Source: CAVYXZ01 sp965223835 (GTDB taxonomy: Bacteria > Chloroflexota > Anaerolineae > Aggregatilineales > Phototrophicaceae). Taken from it: a stretch of DNA of 64,000 nt. A model generated the notes under the pieces. The model saw only the letters and a list, made by a program, of their open reading frames with translations. It did no database searches and had not been told where the DNA came from. This document shows positions 42,018-50,068 of this stretch, piece after piece. Positions within the stretch are counted from its first letter, which is position 1; every line of letters starts with the position of its first letter. The stretch spans positions 4,650,001 through 4,714,000 of the forward strand of contig CBDCXQ010000001.1 in the NCBI GenBank assembly GCA_965223835.1, read 5' to 3'. Made by a program: the position numbers and the translations under genes.

Positions 42018-42310
42018 GACCGGGGATAACCCAGCGCATCAATGCGGGTTGCGGCTGCAAAATCAAGGGTGCTGAGCTTATTGCCGGCATCGTGCGTCGT
42101 CAACGAGACGGTGACTTTTCGCCAGCCAATCATCAAGTCAGGATGGTGATTAAGGCCCTCACAAACCGTCCCGATGGCCGTTGCCAGCGCCAGCCCGGCC
42201 ATGTAGCTATCCAGTTGGAAGGTTTTGGTGAGTGTATCGCCGTCGCGTTCCCAGCCATTTAACTTCGCCAACCGCTCAATAATTTCCGCTTCAGCTAATG
42301 CCTCTGCCAT
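42014..42310 (-). CDS. Pterin-4-alpha-carbinolamine dehydratase
   Basis: 98 residues, usual length. Active-site signature EGLNHHPDL, with LNGWERDGDTLTKTFQLDSY before it and VTVSLTTHDAGNKLSTLDFAAATRID after it. It dehydrates 4a-hydroxytetrahydropterins, recycling the cofactor of aromatic amino acid hydroxylases; in bacteria without hydroxylases it may serve other pterins. No hydroxylase is in the window. Confidence 0.9.
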   Translation of the reverse strand: MAEALAEAEIIERLAKLNGWERDGDTLTKTFQLDSYMAGLALATAIGTVCEGLNHHPDLMIGWRKVTVSLTTHDAGNKLSTLDFAAATRIDALGYPRS

Positions 42311-42451
42311 CAGTCGCTTCCCTCGCTACCCGCATCTCGTTGTGCAAATTATGAATGATGCAGCGGTTTTGGCAAGTACTCAGCGCAATCTTAATCCAAT
42401 ATACATTTTCGGTTGTCACACGGCTACATGCATTGCGAAGGAAAGGTTAAG

Positions 42452-43933
42452 CTATGGACTGCTATCTGCTTGATTATCAGCGTGCTCCTGGAGTTCACGT
42501 TCAACCACTCGCTCAATTAGTTTGGCGAGTTCGCCTAATAACACCAGATTCTCTTCCTTGTCTAATTCCGATTCATTCATCGGACTGATGCTGGAAATAA
42601 TAAGTACGCCGATCATTTCATTTTCATGTTGCCGATTCATAATCGGTATGCCAAGAATAGAGCGCGTCGAAATCGCTATTTCAATTTGCTGTGGTGACAT
42701 ATTGTGGCGAGTGCGGAGATATTCACGACGTTTTTCTTCATCGGCAGGGCGGCTTTCATAATACAGTTGTTCTTCAGCCCAGACCTTCCCAACAACAGCA
42801 ACATTTTTCTTAAAGCGCTCATCGGAGTCCAGCCATAGGCTCTCGAAATCGTCTGACCCCACAAACACATACAACTCTTCTGAGTCGTGGTCAATCCAGA
42901 ACAGCCCGGCTCGCACTGGCACTGGCAATGGTGGGATAAGGCGGGTGACTTCCAGAATGTTTCGCAGGCTGACATAGCCCCGATAGCTCAACGGCATTGA
43001 ACCCGCCAGAATCGGACCGATCCGATCACGGGCAGACATTGCTACAGTTTCTTCATACCCAGTGATCGGTACATTCTCGCCGTCAGAGAGCAGGCGGTCT
43101 AGAAGCAAAATACCTGAAATTCGTCCACGAAAATCGAAAAATGATGCACTCAATACGGTATCGACTTCACGAAAATCGCTGACCTGTTCGTCATCAAAAT
43201 TGAAGTGCTGTAGCAGATCTTCATCGGCTATAGTTGACGGATAATCAATCCTGATTTCTTTGTCAGCGGCATCCCAGGCCATCCCCGCAAAGGGTTGTCC
43301 CCGCTTAAAACGCCGTTGAAGCTGAAATTCGGGAATCTGATCGGTTGCTGCTATGGTGTAGAGTGCATCGTTTGACTTATCCGCCCAGAGCAAAATTGCA
43401 CGCCAACTGCCGTCATCTTGTGACATCACTTCCACTGTGGCGTCAAGTACGCCAATGATAAAGCGCATGGCTTTCACACTCAGTGGTTGACGCTGGAATT
43501 CGACTAAATCGTCAACGATGTCCGAGGCGGATGATTCCTGCGTAAAGCCATCGACTTTGATGGTCTCGACAAGCTTGTCTAAGTTCGCTTGATTACCTTT
43601 GCGCAAGTCAGCAAACTGTCGCCGATTATACCCGTAAGGTAAATCGTACCCACGAATCAGAGCAAAGTAAACGGGTTTACTCATCTTTTCCGCATAGGCA
43701 ATTTCTTCCAGGACCCATTTTGACATCTTGGCTTCTGGTGATGTGAGAACAACAACACATTTTGATGCATTTAGCGCAACTTCGATATCTTTTGACCAAT
43801 CGAAACTGCCAATCCGAATGCCAGCTTCATCTACCCAAACTGACAAGCCTGCCTTTTCAAAATGTTCTTTGACATGACGCATAATAAAGGCATCTTCATG
43901 ACTATAGCTCAAGAAAATGTCATATTCTTCCAT
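42452..43933 (-). CDS. TIR domain - double GAF-like protein
   Basis: 493 residues. TIR domain 1-130: YDIFLSYSHEDAF, GLSVWVDEAGIRIGS, VVVLTSPEAKMSKWVLEEI (catalytic-type Glu77 after Trp73) and KPVYFALI. Two GAF-like domains follow (about 155-300 with ISGILLLDRLL, and about 335-480 with SILGIPIMNRQHENEMIGVLIISS). Bacterial TIR domains often cleave NAD or make cyclic ADP-ribose isomers in phage defence; GAF domains bind small ligands. A ligand-triggered NADase is a reasonable hypothesis. No effector partner is adjacent. Confidence 0.82.
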   Translation of the reverse strand: MEEYDIFLSYSHEDAFIMRHVKEHFEKAGLSVWVDEAGIRIGSFDWSKDIEVALNASKCVVVLTSPEAKMSKWVLEEIAYAEKMSKPVYFALIRGYDLPYGYNRRQFADLRKGNQANLDKLVETIKVDGFTQESSASDIVDDLVEFQRQPLSVKAMRFIIGVLDATVEVMSQDDGSWRAILLWADKSNDALYTIAATDQIPEFQLQRRFKRGQPFAGMAWDAADKEIRIDYPSTIADEDLLQHFNFDDEQVSDFREVDTVLSASFFDFRGRISGILLLDRLLSDGENVPITGYEETVAMSARDRIGPILAGSMPLSYRGYVSLRNILEVTRLIPPLPVPVRAGLFWIDHDSEELYVFVGSDDFESLWLDSDERFKKNVAVVGKVWAEEQLYYESRPADEEKRREYLRTRHNMSPQQIEIAISTRSILGIPIMNRQHENEMIGVLIISSISPMNESELDKEENLVLLGELAKLIERVVERELQEHADNQADSSP

Positions 43934-44021
43934 ATTAATATCTACCTGAGTGAGATAAAAATTATCTAGGTTTAATGGTCATTATGTCGAAACTGTTAAA
44001 GGCTTGATTTTACGTTTACGC

Positions 44022-44055
44022 AAAAAAAAGAGCATATCATTTATGGTGTATGCTC
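44022..44055 (-). terminator. Rho-independent terminator (minus strand)
   Basis: GAGCATA / TATGCTC stem; on the minus strand it is followed by eight T. It lies 24 bp after the stop of the small gene at 44079-44288. Confidence 0.8.
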
Positions 44056-44078
44056 TCAGTTTTGGAATCGGGCATAAT

Positions 44079-44288
44079 TTATGGATGCTGGCTGGGCTTA
44101 TTGCGATCTAATTGCTCCTGAAATACCTCGCGTTCCTGTCGATTTTTAGCTTGGCGTAGGATCGCATCGTCTAACCGCTTTGGAGCATTGGCTGGTTGAC
44201 GGTCATGATGTAAACCATTGGCAGATTTGTCGCCATTTGGATGTTCAATCTGGTTGGTATTAGGGTCATAATATACTCGGTCTGCCAC
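44079..44288 (-). CDS. Small hydrophilic protein, unknown
   Basis: 69 residues from a GTG start with AAGGAG upstream at good spacing. Highly charged and rich in Asn, Gln, Arg and Asp (RVYYDPNTNQIEHPNGDKSANG, then KRLDDAILRQAKNRQEREVFQEQLDR), with a likely C-terminal helix. No family recognised. Its own terminator follows, so it is a real single-gene unit. Confidence 0.65.
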   Translation of the reverse strand: MADRVYYDPNTNQIEHPNGDKSANGLHHDRQPANAPKRLDDAILRQAKNRQEREVFQEQLDRNKPSQHP

Positions 44289-44617
44289 GGTATTTCTCCT
44301 TGATTTGAGAGCACAGTACGATATGTCCCATGCAAAAACCTAAATGACCCGGTGAAAATCTACAATGATACTTAAAGTTCTTAATCTATATTTAGTATAA
44401 TACACTGAATCTCTTGGAATCTTGTAGGTATTGTATAAATCCGCCTTCAATAATAAATTATAATTCATTTTAATGTTGGGGTAATGATGGAGCTGATAAC
44501 AATTTTAATCCTCTTGATATATTTCAAATTTATTTTGATGCTGATTATTCTCAATACAACAAGGAAAAGCATATCACAATTTGGTACAGGGGATTTAGTG
44601 CTTCATCCGGTAAGTAA

Positions 44618-45226
44618 CTATGTAAAAGCCTTGCGCCAGACATAGGGTTTCTTGTGTTGATTCCAATAGTGTGTAGCCCATTCAATCGCGTGAACAATCT
44701 CATCGCCAAGCTGAAAGCAACGTCCTTTGAGAGCGAGTGAGCGTAGGGTTTTCCACCAGGGTTCAATCAAGTTCAACCAGGGTGCATAGGTGGGTTGAAA
44801 CAGAAACTTCACTTGGGGATGAGCCAATGCCCACAATAAGACATCGAGTGTCTTATGAGTGGATAGATTATCCAGGATAAGGTAGATGGTTTTGCCAGAC
44901 CATGTATCCGCGACATGATCCAAGAAGGCAACGAAGTTGGCGCTGGTCCGTCCGCCATAACAAGCAGTCAATGCCTGACCGGTTGCGGGTTCAAACGCAC
45001 CAAATGTCCAAATCTTGCCGCGCCTACCATAATCGGCTTCCACATGCGGGCGTTTTTCATCCCACCGCGGCGCAGCATAGGTTTTGGCTGAGGTCGGTCC
45101 CATCTCATCTACGCAGAGTACATAGGCATCGGCAGGTGGTTGGCGATATAAGCTCACGATTGCCCCCTTTTTTCCACGAATTGTGGATCGGGACTGGCAC
45201 TGAAATAGGTTTTCTCCTGATACCAT
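44618..45226 (-). CDS. IS630 transposase, DDE catalytic part (frame B)
   Basis: Frame of up to 202 residues; the functional part starts at the frameshift near 45170. Catalytic residues: D in CVDEMGP, D in LILDNLSTH and E in NLIEPWWKTL, the IS630 DDE set. It joins the N-terminal HTH part (45154-45663) after a -1 shift on A6G. Ends just inside the left inverted repeat. Confidence 0.85.
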   Translation of the reverse strand: MVSGENLFQCQSRSTIRGKKGAIVSLYRQPPADAYVLCVDEMGPTSAKTYAAPRWDEKRPHVEADYGRRGKIWTFGAFEPATGQALTACYGGRTSANFVAFLDHVADTWSGKTIYLILDNLSTHKTLDVLLWALAHPQVKFLFQPTYAPWLNLIEPWWKTLRSLALKGRCFQLGDEIVHAIEWATHYWNQHKKPYVWRKAFT

Positions 45227-45663
45227 TTCAAGCCTTCTTGCTTCAGCACATCACCCAATTGACTGCGCGAAATGGCAATCTCAAGGTCATGATTGACATA
45301 TTCCACGAGCAAATCGAGTGTCCAATGTCCAAATTCAAGCCCCAGGTGTTGGGGATTGGTTTTCGCTACTTTTACAATCTCACCACGCTGCTGTTCGTTG
45401 TAAACTAACGGGCGACCTTCACGCGGTAAGTCCTCGACGAATGCCAAGCCACGATCATTGAATTGATGCACTTGATAGTACACTGTCGCACCGGTTCGAC
45501 CTATGTGTTGAGCAATGGCTTCCACCCGCTTGCCTTCTTGAAACATCAGAATGATTTGTGCACGCTCTACGGCCCGTTGCGGCGCCGTCCGGGATCGACT
45601 AATTTGGCGTAACTTGGCTGCTTCGCCTTCCTTGAAGGCCCGCAGCGATAACTTCTTGGGCAT
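45154..45663 (-). CDS. IS630 transposase, N-terminal HTH part (frame A)
   Basis: 169 residues. Helix-turn-helix DNA-binding region (RAQIILMFQEGKRVEAIAQHIGRTGATVYYQVHQF) and a second winged-helix-like segment (GHWTLDLLVEYVNHDLEIAISRSQLGDVLKQEGLKW). AAGGAAC precedes the ATG. Its last codons overlap frame B by 73 bases. Confidence 0.85.
   Translation of the reverse strand: MPKKLSLRAFKEGEAAKLRQISRSRTAPQRAVERAQIILMFQEGKRVEAIAQHIGRTGATVYYQVHQFNDRGLAFVEDLPREGRPLVYNEQQRGEIVKVAKTNPQHLGLEFGHWTLDLLVEYVNHDLEIAISRSQLGDVLKQEGLKWYQEKTYFSASPDPQFVEKRGQS
45163..45173 (-). other. Programmed -1 frameshift site of the IS630 transposase
   Basis: On the minus strand the sequence is GGAAAAAAGGGGG. Frame A reads GAA-AAA-AGG; slipping back one base after AAA gives AAG-GGG-GCA, which joins frame B as ...VEKKGAIVSLYR.... 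A6G runs are known slippage sites in IS elements. Confidence 0.65.
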
Positions 45664-45945
45664 CTGGCGTTCCTTCTTTATTTACCAGCATACTCTATTT
45701 TAGACCATTTACCGGATGAAGCATTTAGATCAACCTGTATTAATTTTGAATACATTACACGAACAGTTTGTACGAGTTAATCATAGAAATTGAAGTTAAA
45801 GAAGAAATTGATTGTGATAGGTAAATTAAAGTATTAATTATTGAGACAAACAATGGACAGAACTTATCAAATATACTGACTTGTTGTCAGACTTGATTTT
45901 CAAAAAATAGTTGACAATCGAGTTGAATCTTAAGAACACGCCATC

Positions 45946-47058
45946 TCAACTATACAACGGCAAGGCAATGTCAACGCGGGTGCCCTGGCCCGGCTCACTT
46001 TCGATGCGGACGCGACCCTTGTGCAGCATGACGAGGCGGCGGGCGATGGCAAAACCCAACCCCAGACCCTGCTGTTCATACACCGTGCGGTCAAATTGCA
46101 TGTACGCGCCCATGTTTTGCACCTGCTCAGCGGCAATCCCACGCCCCTGATCTTGAATGCGGAGCCACAGCATTTTATCGTCATGCTGGACGATAACCTG
46201 AATGGGCGTGCCCGGCTCGGAGAATTTGCAGGCATTATCGACCAGTTCGGTGACGATCTTCGTCATGTTATCCTCAGACATCCGCACCGCCAGATCACAA
46301 ATATCCGTTTTCAGATCAGTCTCACGGTCATGGTCCTGTGCTTTCAGCCGGGCCGCATCGTAGATAACCGGTCCAATATGGGCAGTCAGGTGATTGCGCA
46401 GCGCCTCGATCTCGTCCGGGTTGTCGCCAATGAGTTCAAGCTGGGCATAAGTCAGGTAATTTTCCATCAGCCGTTCCAGGCGGTTCCCGGCCTGGGTGAT
46501 GTGTTGCGCCATTTGGACCACTTCATCAGCTTCTGGCAAATGATCGGGCATCCCCAGCAGATAGGCATAGCCCATAATCTGATGCAACGGCGTGCGCATC
46601 TCGTGCGGCAGTGAATAAATAATGTTTTTGCGCAGGATGCGCATGGTGGTGTCATGCTTTTTGTCGATTCGCGCCCGTTTAGTAATCTGTGATTCGACCG
46701 CCGCTAATAATTCTTTGATGGTAAACGGCTTGGTCAAAAAATCATCCGCACCCAGTTCCATCCCCTGCCGCATCGTGCGCCGATCACTCATGGAGGTGAG
46801 CAGAATCACCGGAATCGTATTGGTGGCGGCCTGACTGCGCAGCGCCTGGACAACCTCATAACCGTTCATATGCGGCATATTGATGTCGGAGATAATGACA
46901 TCCGGTACGTGTTCGTGGGCTAACTCGAGCGCCTGCGACCCACTGCCGGCCATCAACGTGCTGTAACCGCCGTAGGCCAGGGTATCGACGATTGATTGGC
47001 GTACATCCGGTTCATCATCAATTACCAGAATTTGCGGCATGGTTTGGGTTGTATTCAT
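45946..47058 (-). CDS. Response regulator - histidine kinase (REC-HisKA-HATPase) protein
   Basis: 370 residues. N-terminal receiver: acidic pair IDDEPD (14-15), phospho-acceptor Asp58 (VIISDINMPHMNG), Thr/Ser switch LLTSMSD and Lys of FLTKPF (about 112). Then a kinase: H-box YSLPHEMRTPLHQ (about 154), N-box ELVDNACKFSEPG, G1 IQDQGRGI, G2 GLGLGFAIARR. No membrane span or sensor domain, so cytoplasmic. The receiver-first order is typical of phosphorelay or RpfG/cyanobacterial-style hybrids: it probably receives a phosphate or signal and adjusts its own kinase. No partner gene adjacent. Confidence 0.9.
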   Translation of the reverse strand: MNTTQTMPQILVIDDEPDVRQSIVDTLAYGGYSTLMAGSGSQALELAHEHVPDVIISDINMPHMNGYEVVQALRSQAATNTIPVILLTSMSDRRTMRQGMELGADDFLTKPFTIKELLAAVESQITKRARIDKKHDTTMRILRKNIIYSLPHEMRTPLHQIMGYAYLLGMPDHLPEADEVVQMAQHITQAGNRLERLMENYLTYAQLELIGDNPDEIEALRNHLTAHIGPVIYDAARLKAQDHDRETDLKTDICDLAVRMSEDNMTKIVTELVDNACKFSEPGTPIQVIVQHDDKMLWLRIQDQGRGIAAEQVQNMGAYMQFDRTVYEQQGLGLGFAIARRLVMLHKGRVRIESEPGQGTRVDIALPLYS

Positions 47059-47240
47059 TATTTGGTAACCTGTTACTGCTTGAATGGTTGAATCCCATTG
47101 TAAAGTGAATGTTGCATCGGTGTCACGAAAAAGTTATGAAAATCGTGTGGTTTTGGCTGGATTTATCAGACCCAGTGGATTGAATATCATCAGCGCATCC
47201 AGTACGATAGGCGCGCCAATGACAATGGAGAAGACAAACG

Positions 47241-49058
47241 ATGGTTGATTCTGCGATTCAGACCGGTGCTGAAAACATCGTCTGGGACTTGAGCATTTTT
47301 TACGCTGATCCCACTGACCCGGCGCTGGATGCCGATGTGCAGGCCCTTGATACGCTGGTGTCTGATTTTGCCGACAAATATCGCGGGCGGGTGGCCCGGC
47401 TTACGGCTGCTGACCTGCTGGCTGCCATGAATGAACTCGAAACCGTGATGGATAAGCTCTACCGGCTGGTCATCTACGCCAACCTGCTATATGCAACCGA
47501 CACCAACAATCAGCAGTTTGGGGCGCTGTTGCAGCGCTTTACCGAGTACAGTGCCGAAGTTGAGCAGAAACTGCTATTCTTCGAACTAGAATGGTTAGAT
47601 GTAGATGATGCGACTGCCCAGCAATTGTTGGACGATCCGATACTGAGTCATTTCCGGCATTATCTGGATGCGGAACGCCGTTACCAGCCCTATAAACTCA
47701 GCGAGATCGAAGAGCAGCTTCTGGTCGAGAAAGCGGTGACGGGCAACAATGCCTGGACGCGTTTTTTCAGCCAGTTAATGGGCGCATCCCGCTACGACTA
47801 CGAAGGTGAGGAACTCACCCAATCGCAGATCCTCGCCAAGCTTCATGATGCCGATCGTGAGGTACGGCGCAAAGCTGCTGAAGCCATCACCGCTGGTTTG
47901 CAGGAACAATCCATGCAGACCACCTATATTTTTAATGTGCTGGCGGCTGATAAATTTGCTGATGACAAACGACGCGGTTATCAATCCTGGGTGTCGGCCC
48001 GCAATCTAAGCAATAAAGTATCCGATGATGTTGTCGACGCGCTCATCAAGGCCGTGACCGATAACTATGACATCGTTGCCCAACATTACAACCTCAAACG
48101 GATGCTGCTCGGCTATGATGAACTAACACACTATGACCGCTATGCGCCGCTGCCGGTCAAAGGCGATGATAAAGTGTTCGCCTGGGACGAAGCCCGCGAC
48201 ATCGTGCAGAATGCGTATCGTGCCTTTAGCCCCCAGATGGCGGCGATTTCTCAGCGTTTCTTCGATGAGAACTGGATTCATGCGGCGCTGGCTCCCGGCA
48301 AACGTGGCGGGGCGTTCTCGGCGGGCGGGCCGGTTTCAGCGCACCCGTTTGTCTTCATGAATTACACCGGATTAGAACGCGATGTGGCGACGCTGGCCCA
48401 TGAACTGGGCCATGGGGTGCATCAGTATCTCGCAGCGGAAAAGCAGGGCATGCTCAACGCTCGTACCCCCCTCACAACCGCTGAGATGGCCTCGACCTTT
48501 GGCGAAATGCTGGTGTTCACCGATATGATGGACCGTGAAGACGATGCTGAAGTGCGGCTGGCGATGTTAGCCCGCAAAATTGAAGACACCTTCGCCACCA
48601 TTTTCCGGCAGATCTCGATGAACCGCTTTGAAGACGGAATGCACGAAGCCCGCCGGACGGAGGGAGAACTGACGACCGAACGCTTGAACGAAATCTGGAT
48701 GGAGTCTCAGGACGCGATGTTCCAGGGCAGTGTCAACCTGGGTGCTGATTATGCCACCTGGTGGAGCTATGTCCCGCACTTCCTGCACACGCCTGGCTAT
48801 GTCTATGCCTATTCGTTTGGCGAACTGCTGGTACTGGCCCTGTTTAACATCTATCAAACGCGCGGTGCCGATTTTGTGCCGGATTATATGGCGGTGCTGG
48901 AAGCCGGCGGGTCCGATTGGCCGGAAAACATCCTGGCAAAAGTTGGCGTTGATTTGACCGAACCCAATTTCTGGAATGAGGGTCTGGCGATCCTGCGAGA
49001 AATGGTTGAGCAGGAAACCCAACTGGCCCGCGAGATTTACCCGGAGAAGTTTACCTAA
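47241..49058 (+). CDS. pepF: M3-family oligoendopeptidase (PepF-like)
   Basis: 605 residues, usual for PepF/M3B. Zinc site TLAHELGHGVHQYLA with H387, E388 and H391, and a downstream Glu in TTAEMASTFGEML as third ligand. N-terminal helical half SEIEEQLLVEKAVTGNNAWTRFF is conserved. It hydrolyses peptides of about 7-17 residues in the cytoplasm. GGAGAAG precedes the ATG. Single gene. Confidence 0.93.
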   Translation: MVDSAIQTGAENIVWDLSIFYADPTDPALDADVQALDTLVSDFADKYRGRVARLTAADLLAAMNELETVMDKLYRLVIYANLLYATDTNNQQFGALLQRFTEYSAEVEQKLLFFELEWLDVDDATAQQLLDDPILSHFRHYLDAERRYQPYKLSEIEEQLLVEKAVTGNNAWTRFFSQLMGASRYDYEGEELTQSQILAKLHDADREVRRKAAEAITAGLQEQSMQTTYIFNVLAADKFADDKRRGYQSWVSARNLSNKVSDDVVDALIKAVTDNYDIVAQHYNLKRMLLGYDELTHYDRYAPLPVKGDDKVFAWDEARDIVQNAYRAFSPQMAAISQRFFDENWIHAALAPGKRGGAFSAGGPVSAHPFVFMNYTGLERDVATLAHELGHGVHQYLAAEKQGMLNARTPLTTAEMASTFGEMLVFTDMMDREDDAEVRLAMLARKIEDTFATIFRQISMNRFEDGMHEARRTEGELTTERLNEIWMESQDAMFQGSVNLGADYATWWSYVPHFLHTPGYVYAYSFGELLVLALFNIYQTRGADFVPDYMAVLEAGGSDWPENILAKVGVDLTEPNFWNEGLAILREMVEQETQLAREIYPEKFT

Positions 49059-49105
49059 TCAACCGGTTGGCATTGTCTGGGGAGTATCGTTCCCACCAAG
49101 ACAGC

Positions 49106-49828
49106 TTAATCTATAAACTCAATGGCCTGATGATCTGTCAGGCTATTGCTTTTGAATCGTGCCTTAAACGACCGGTTGTGTGTCTGAGAAGCTGTTAGTG
49201 TTTTAATGAGCGCCTGTACACCACTGCCATATTCATAGCGAAAATCAATCGGGGTACAGATTAAGTTCAGGCTCTGATAGTCGCAATCCTGGTGCAGGAC
49301 CGGCAAGATGATTTTACCTGTCTGCAAGAACCAGTCGCGCTCTACGCCCAGATCATCGGATTGCAGCGCCGCCGGTGACAGAATCATCACCATCAGACCA
49401 CACTCGCGCAGTGCTCGTGCAATTGAATGGTGCCATGTCGTCTCCGGGTCAATTTCAGCGATGTCCAGCCAGGTTGTGAAGCCATTAGCCCGCAGGCTTT
49501 CGTTGAGATCAACCGCGAATACTTCATCAGCCCGTGAATAGCCAATAAAGACACCATCATTGGCCGCACGTTGAATATGTCGCGGGGTAATCAACCGCTC
49601 CAATGTCTGGCGAATTTGCCGACTATCCGGCTTGAGTGCCAGTGCCCGCCGCAGCGCCGCCCGTTTCTGATCATTGGTGGGGGCGACATAGGCCATCCAC
49701 ATCCAGGCATGCACGTTATTGGGGTCATGGGTCGTAATCTTACGCAACAAACGCAATGACCGGGTGGCGTCACCCTGTTTTGCCAGCGCCACCGCTTCGT
49801 TGAGTTGTTGATCTCCAGTCAATCTCAT
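49106..49828 (-). CDS. TPR-TIR protein
   Basis: 240 residues. Residues 5-80 carry the same TPR-like module as the cluster at 456-4545 (NNVHAWMWMAYVAPT...RRALALKPDSRQI). Residues 91-215 are a TIR domain: GVFIGYSRADEVFAVDL, GFTTWLDIAEIDPETTWHHSI, VMILSPAALQSDDLGVERDW (Glu163 in catalytic position) and KIILPVLHQDCD. Unlike the other TPR proteins here it has no membrane span. Possible NAD-consuming effector or signalling adaptor; which one cannot be told from sequence. GGAAGG lies upstream of the ATG. Confidence 0.82.
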   Translation of the reverse strand: MRLTGDQQLNEAVALAKQGDATRSLRLLRKITTHDPNNVHAWMWMAYVAPTNDQKRAALRRALALKPDSRQIRQTLERLITPRHIQRAANDGVFIGYSRADEVFAVDLNESLRANGFTTWLDIAEIDPETTWHHSIARALRECGLMVMILSPAALQSDDLGVERDWFLQTGKIILPVLHQDCDYQSLNLICTPIDFRYEYGSGVQALIKTLTASQTHNRSFKARFKSNSLTDHQAIEFID

Positions 49829-50068
49829 CGTGACGGCCTACCTTCCTCGATAACGGTCGGAACAAGCGACCCTTATTATTGTCAGGAATAACAGGACTCA
49901 AACCTGATGGGACGAGTTTGTATGAATATAGTTAGCTTAACGTATCAGCATATCGTTGGCAAGCTTATATTACAAATCTTAACACAACGAGAGAACCCGG
50001 AGCAGCCGACCACAATGTAGGTAGCTGTGATGAACGAGCGTGTTTTAGCCGAGATGACAAGATTCAAA

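Larger units (their letters stand above)
44598..45725 (-). mobile_element. IS630-family insertion sequence
   Basis: 1128 bp between two TA dinucleotides (44596-44597 and 45726-45727), as expected for TA-targeting IS630/Tc1 elements. Inverted ends TGCTTCATCCGGTAA at 44599-44613 and complementary at 45709-45723. Two overlapping frames on the minus strand encode the transposase. Confidence 0.88.
44484..45793 (+). pseudogene. Small membrane-protein ORF interrupted by the IS630 element
   Basis: The frame from ATG at 44484 encodes MMELITILILLIYFKFILML and continues to GGG-GAT-TTA (44591-44597), where the IS sits. Removing the IS and one TA copy, the same frame continues GAT-CAA-CCT... from 45728 to a TGA at 45791-45793, giving a 59-residue protein with one membrane helix. 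The weak ribosome site (GGGG at 44478-44481) and short length keep confidence modest. Confidence 0.45.

Noticed and set aside
42452..45793. A complete multi-gene TIR defence operon
   Set aside because: The TIR-GAF gene, the 69-residue gene and the IS630-disrupted ORF are separated by a terminator and strand changes, so they do not form one operon.
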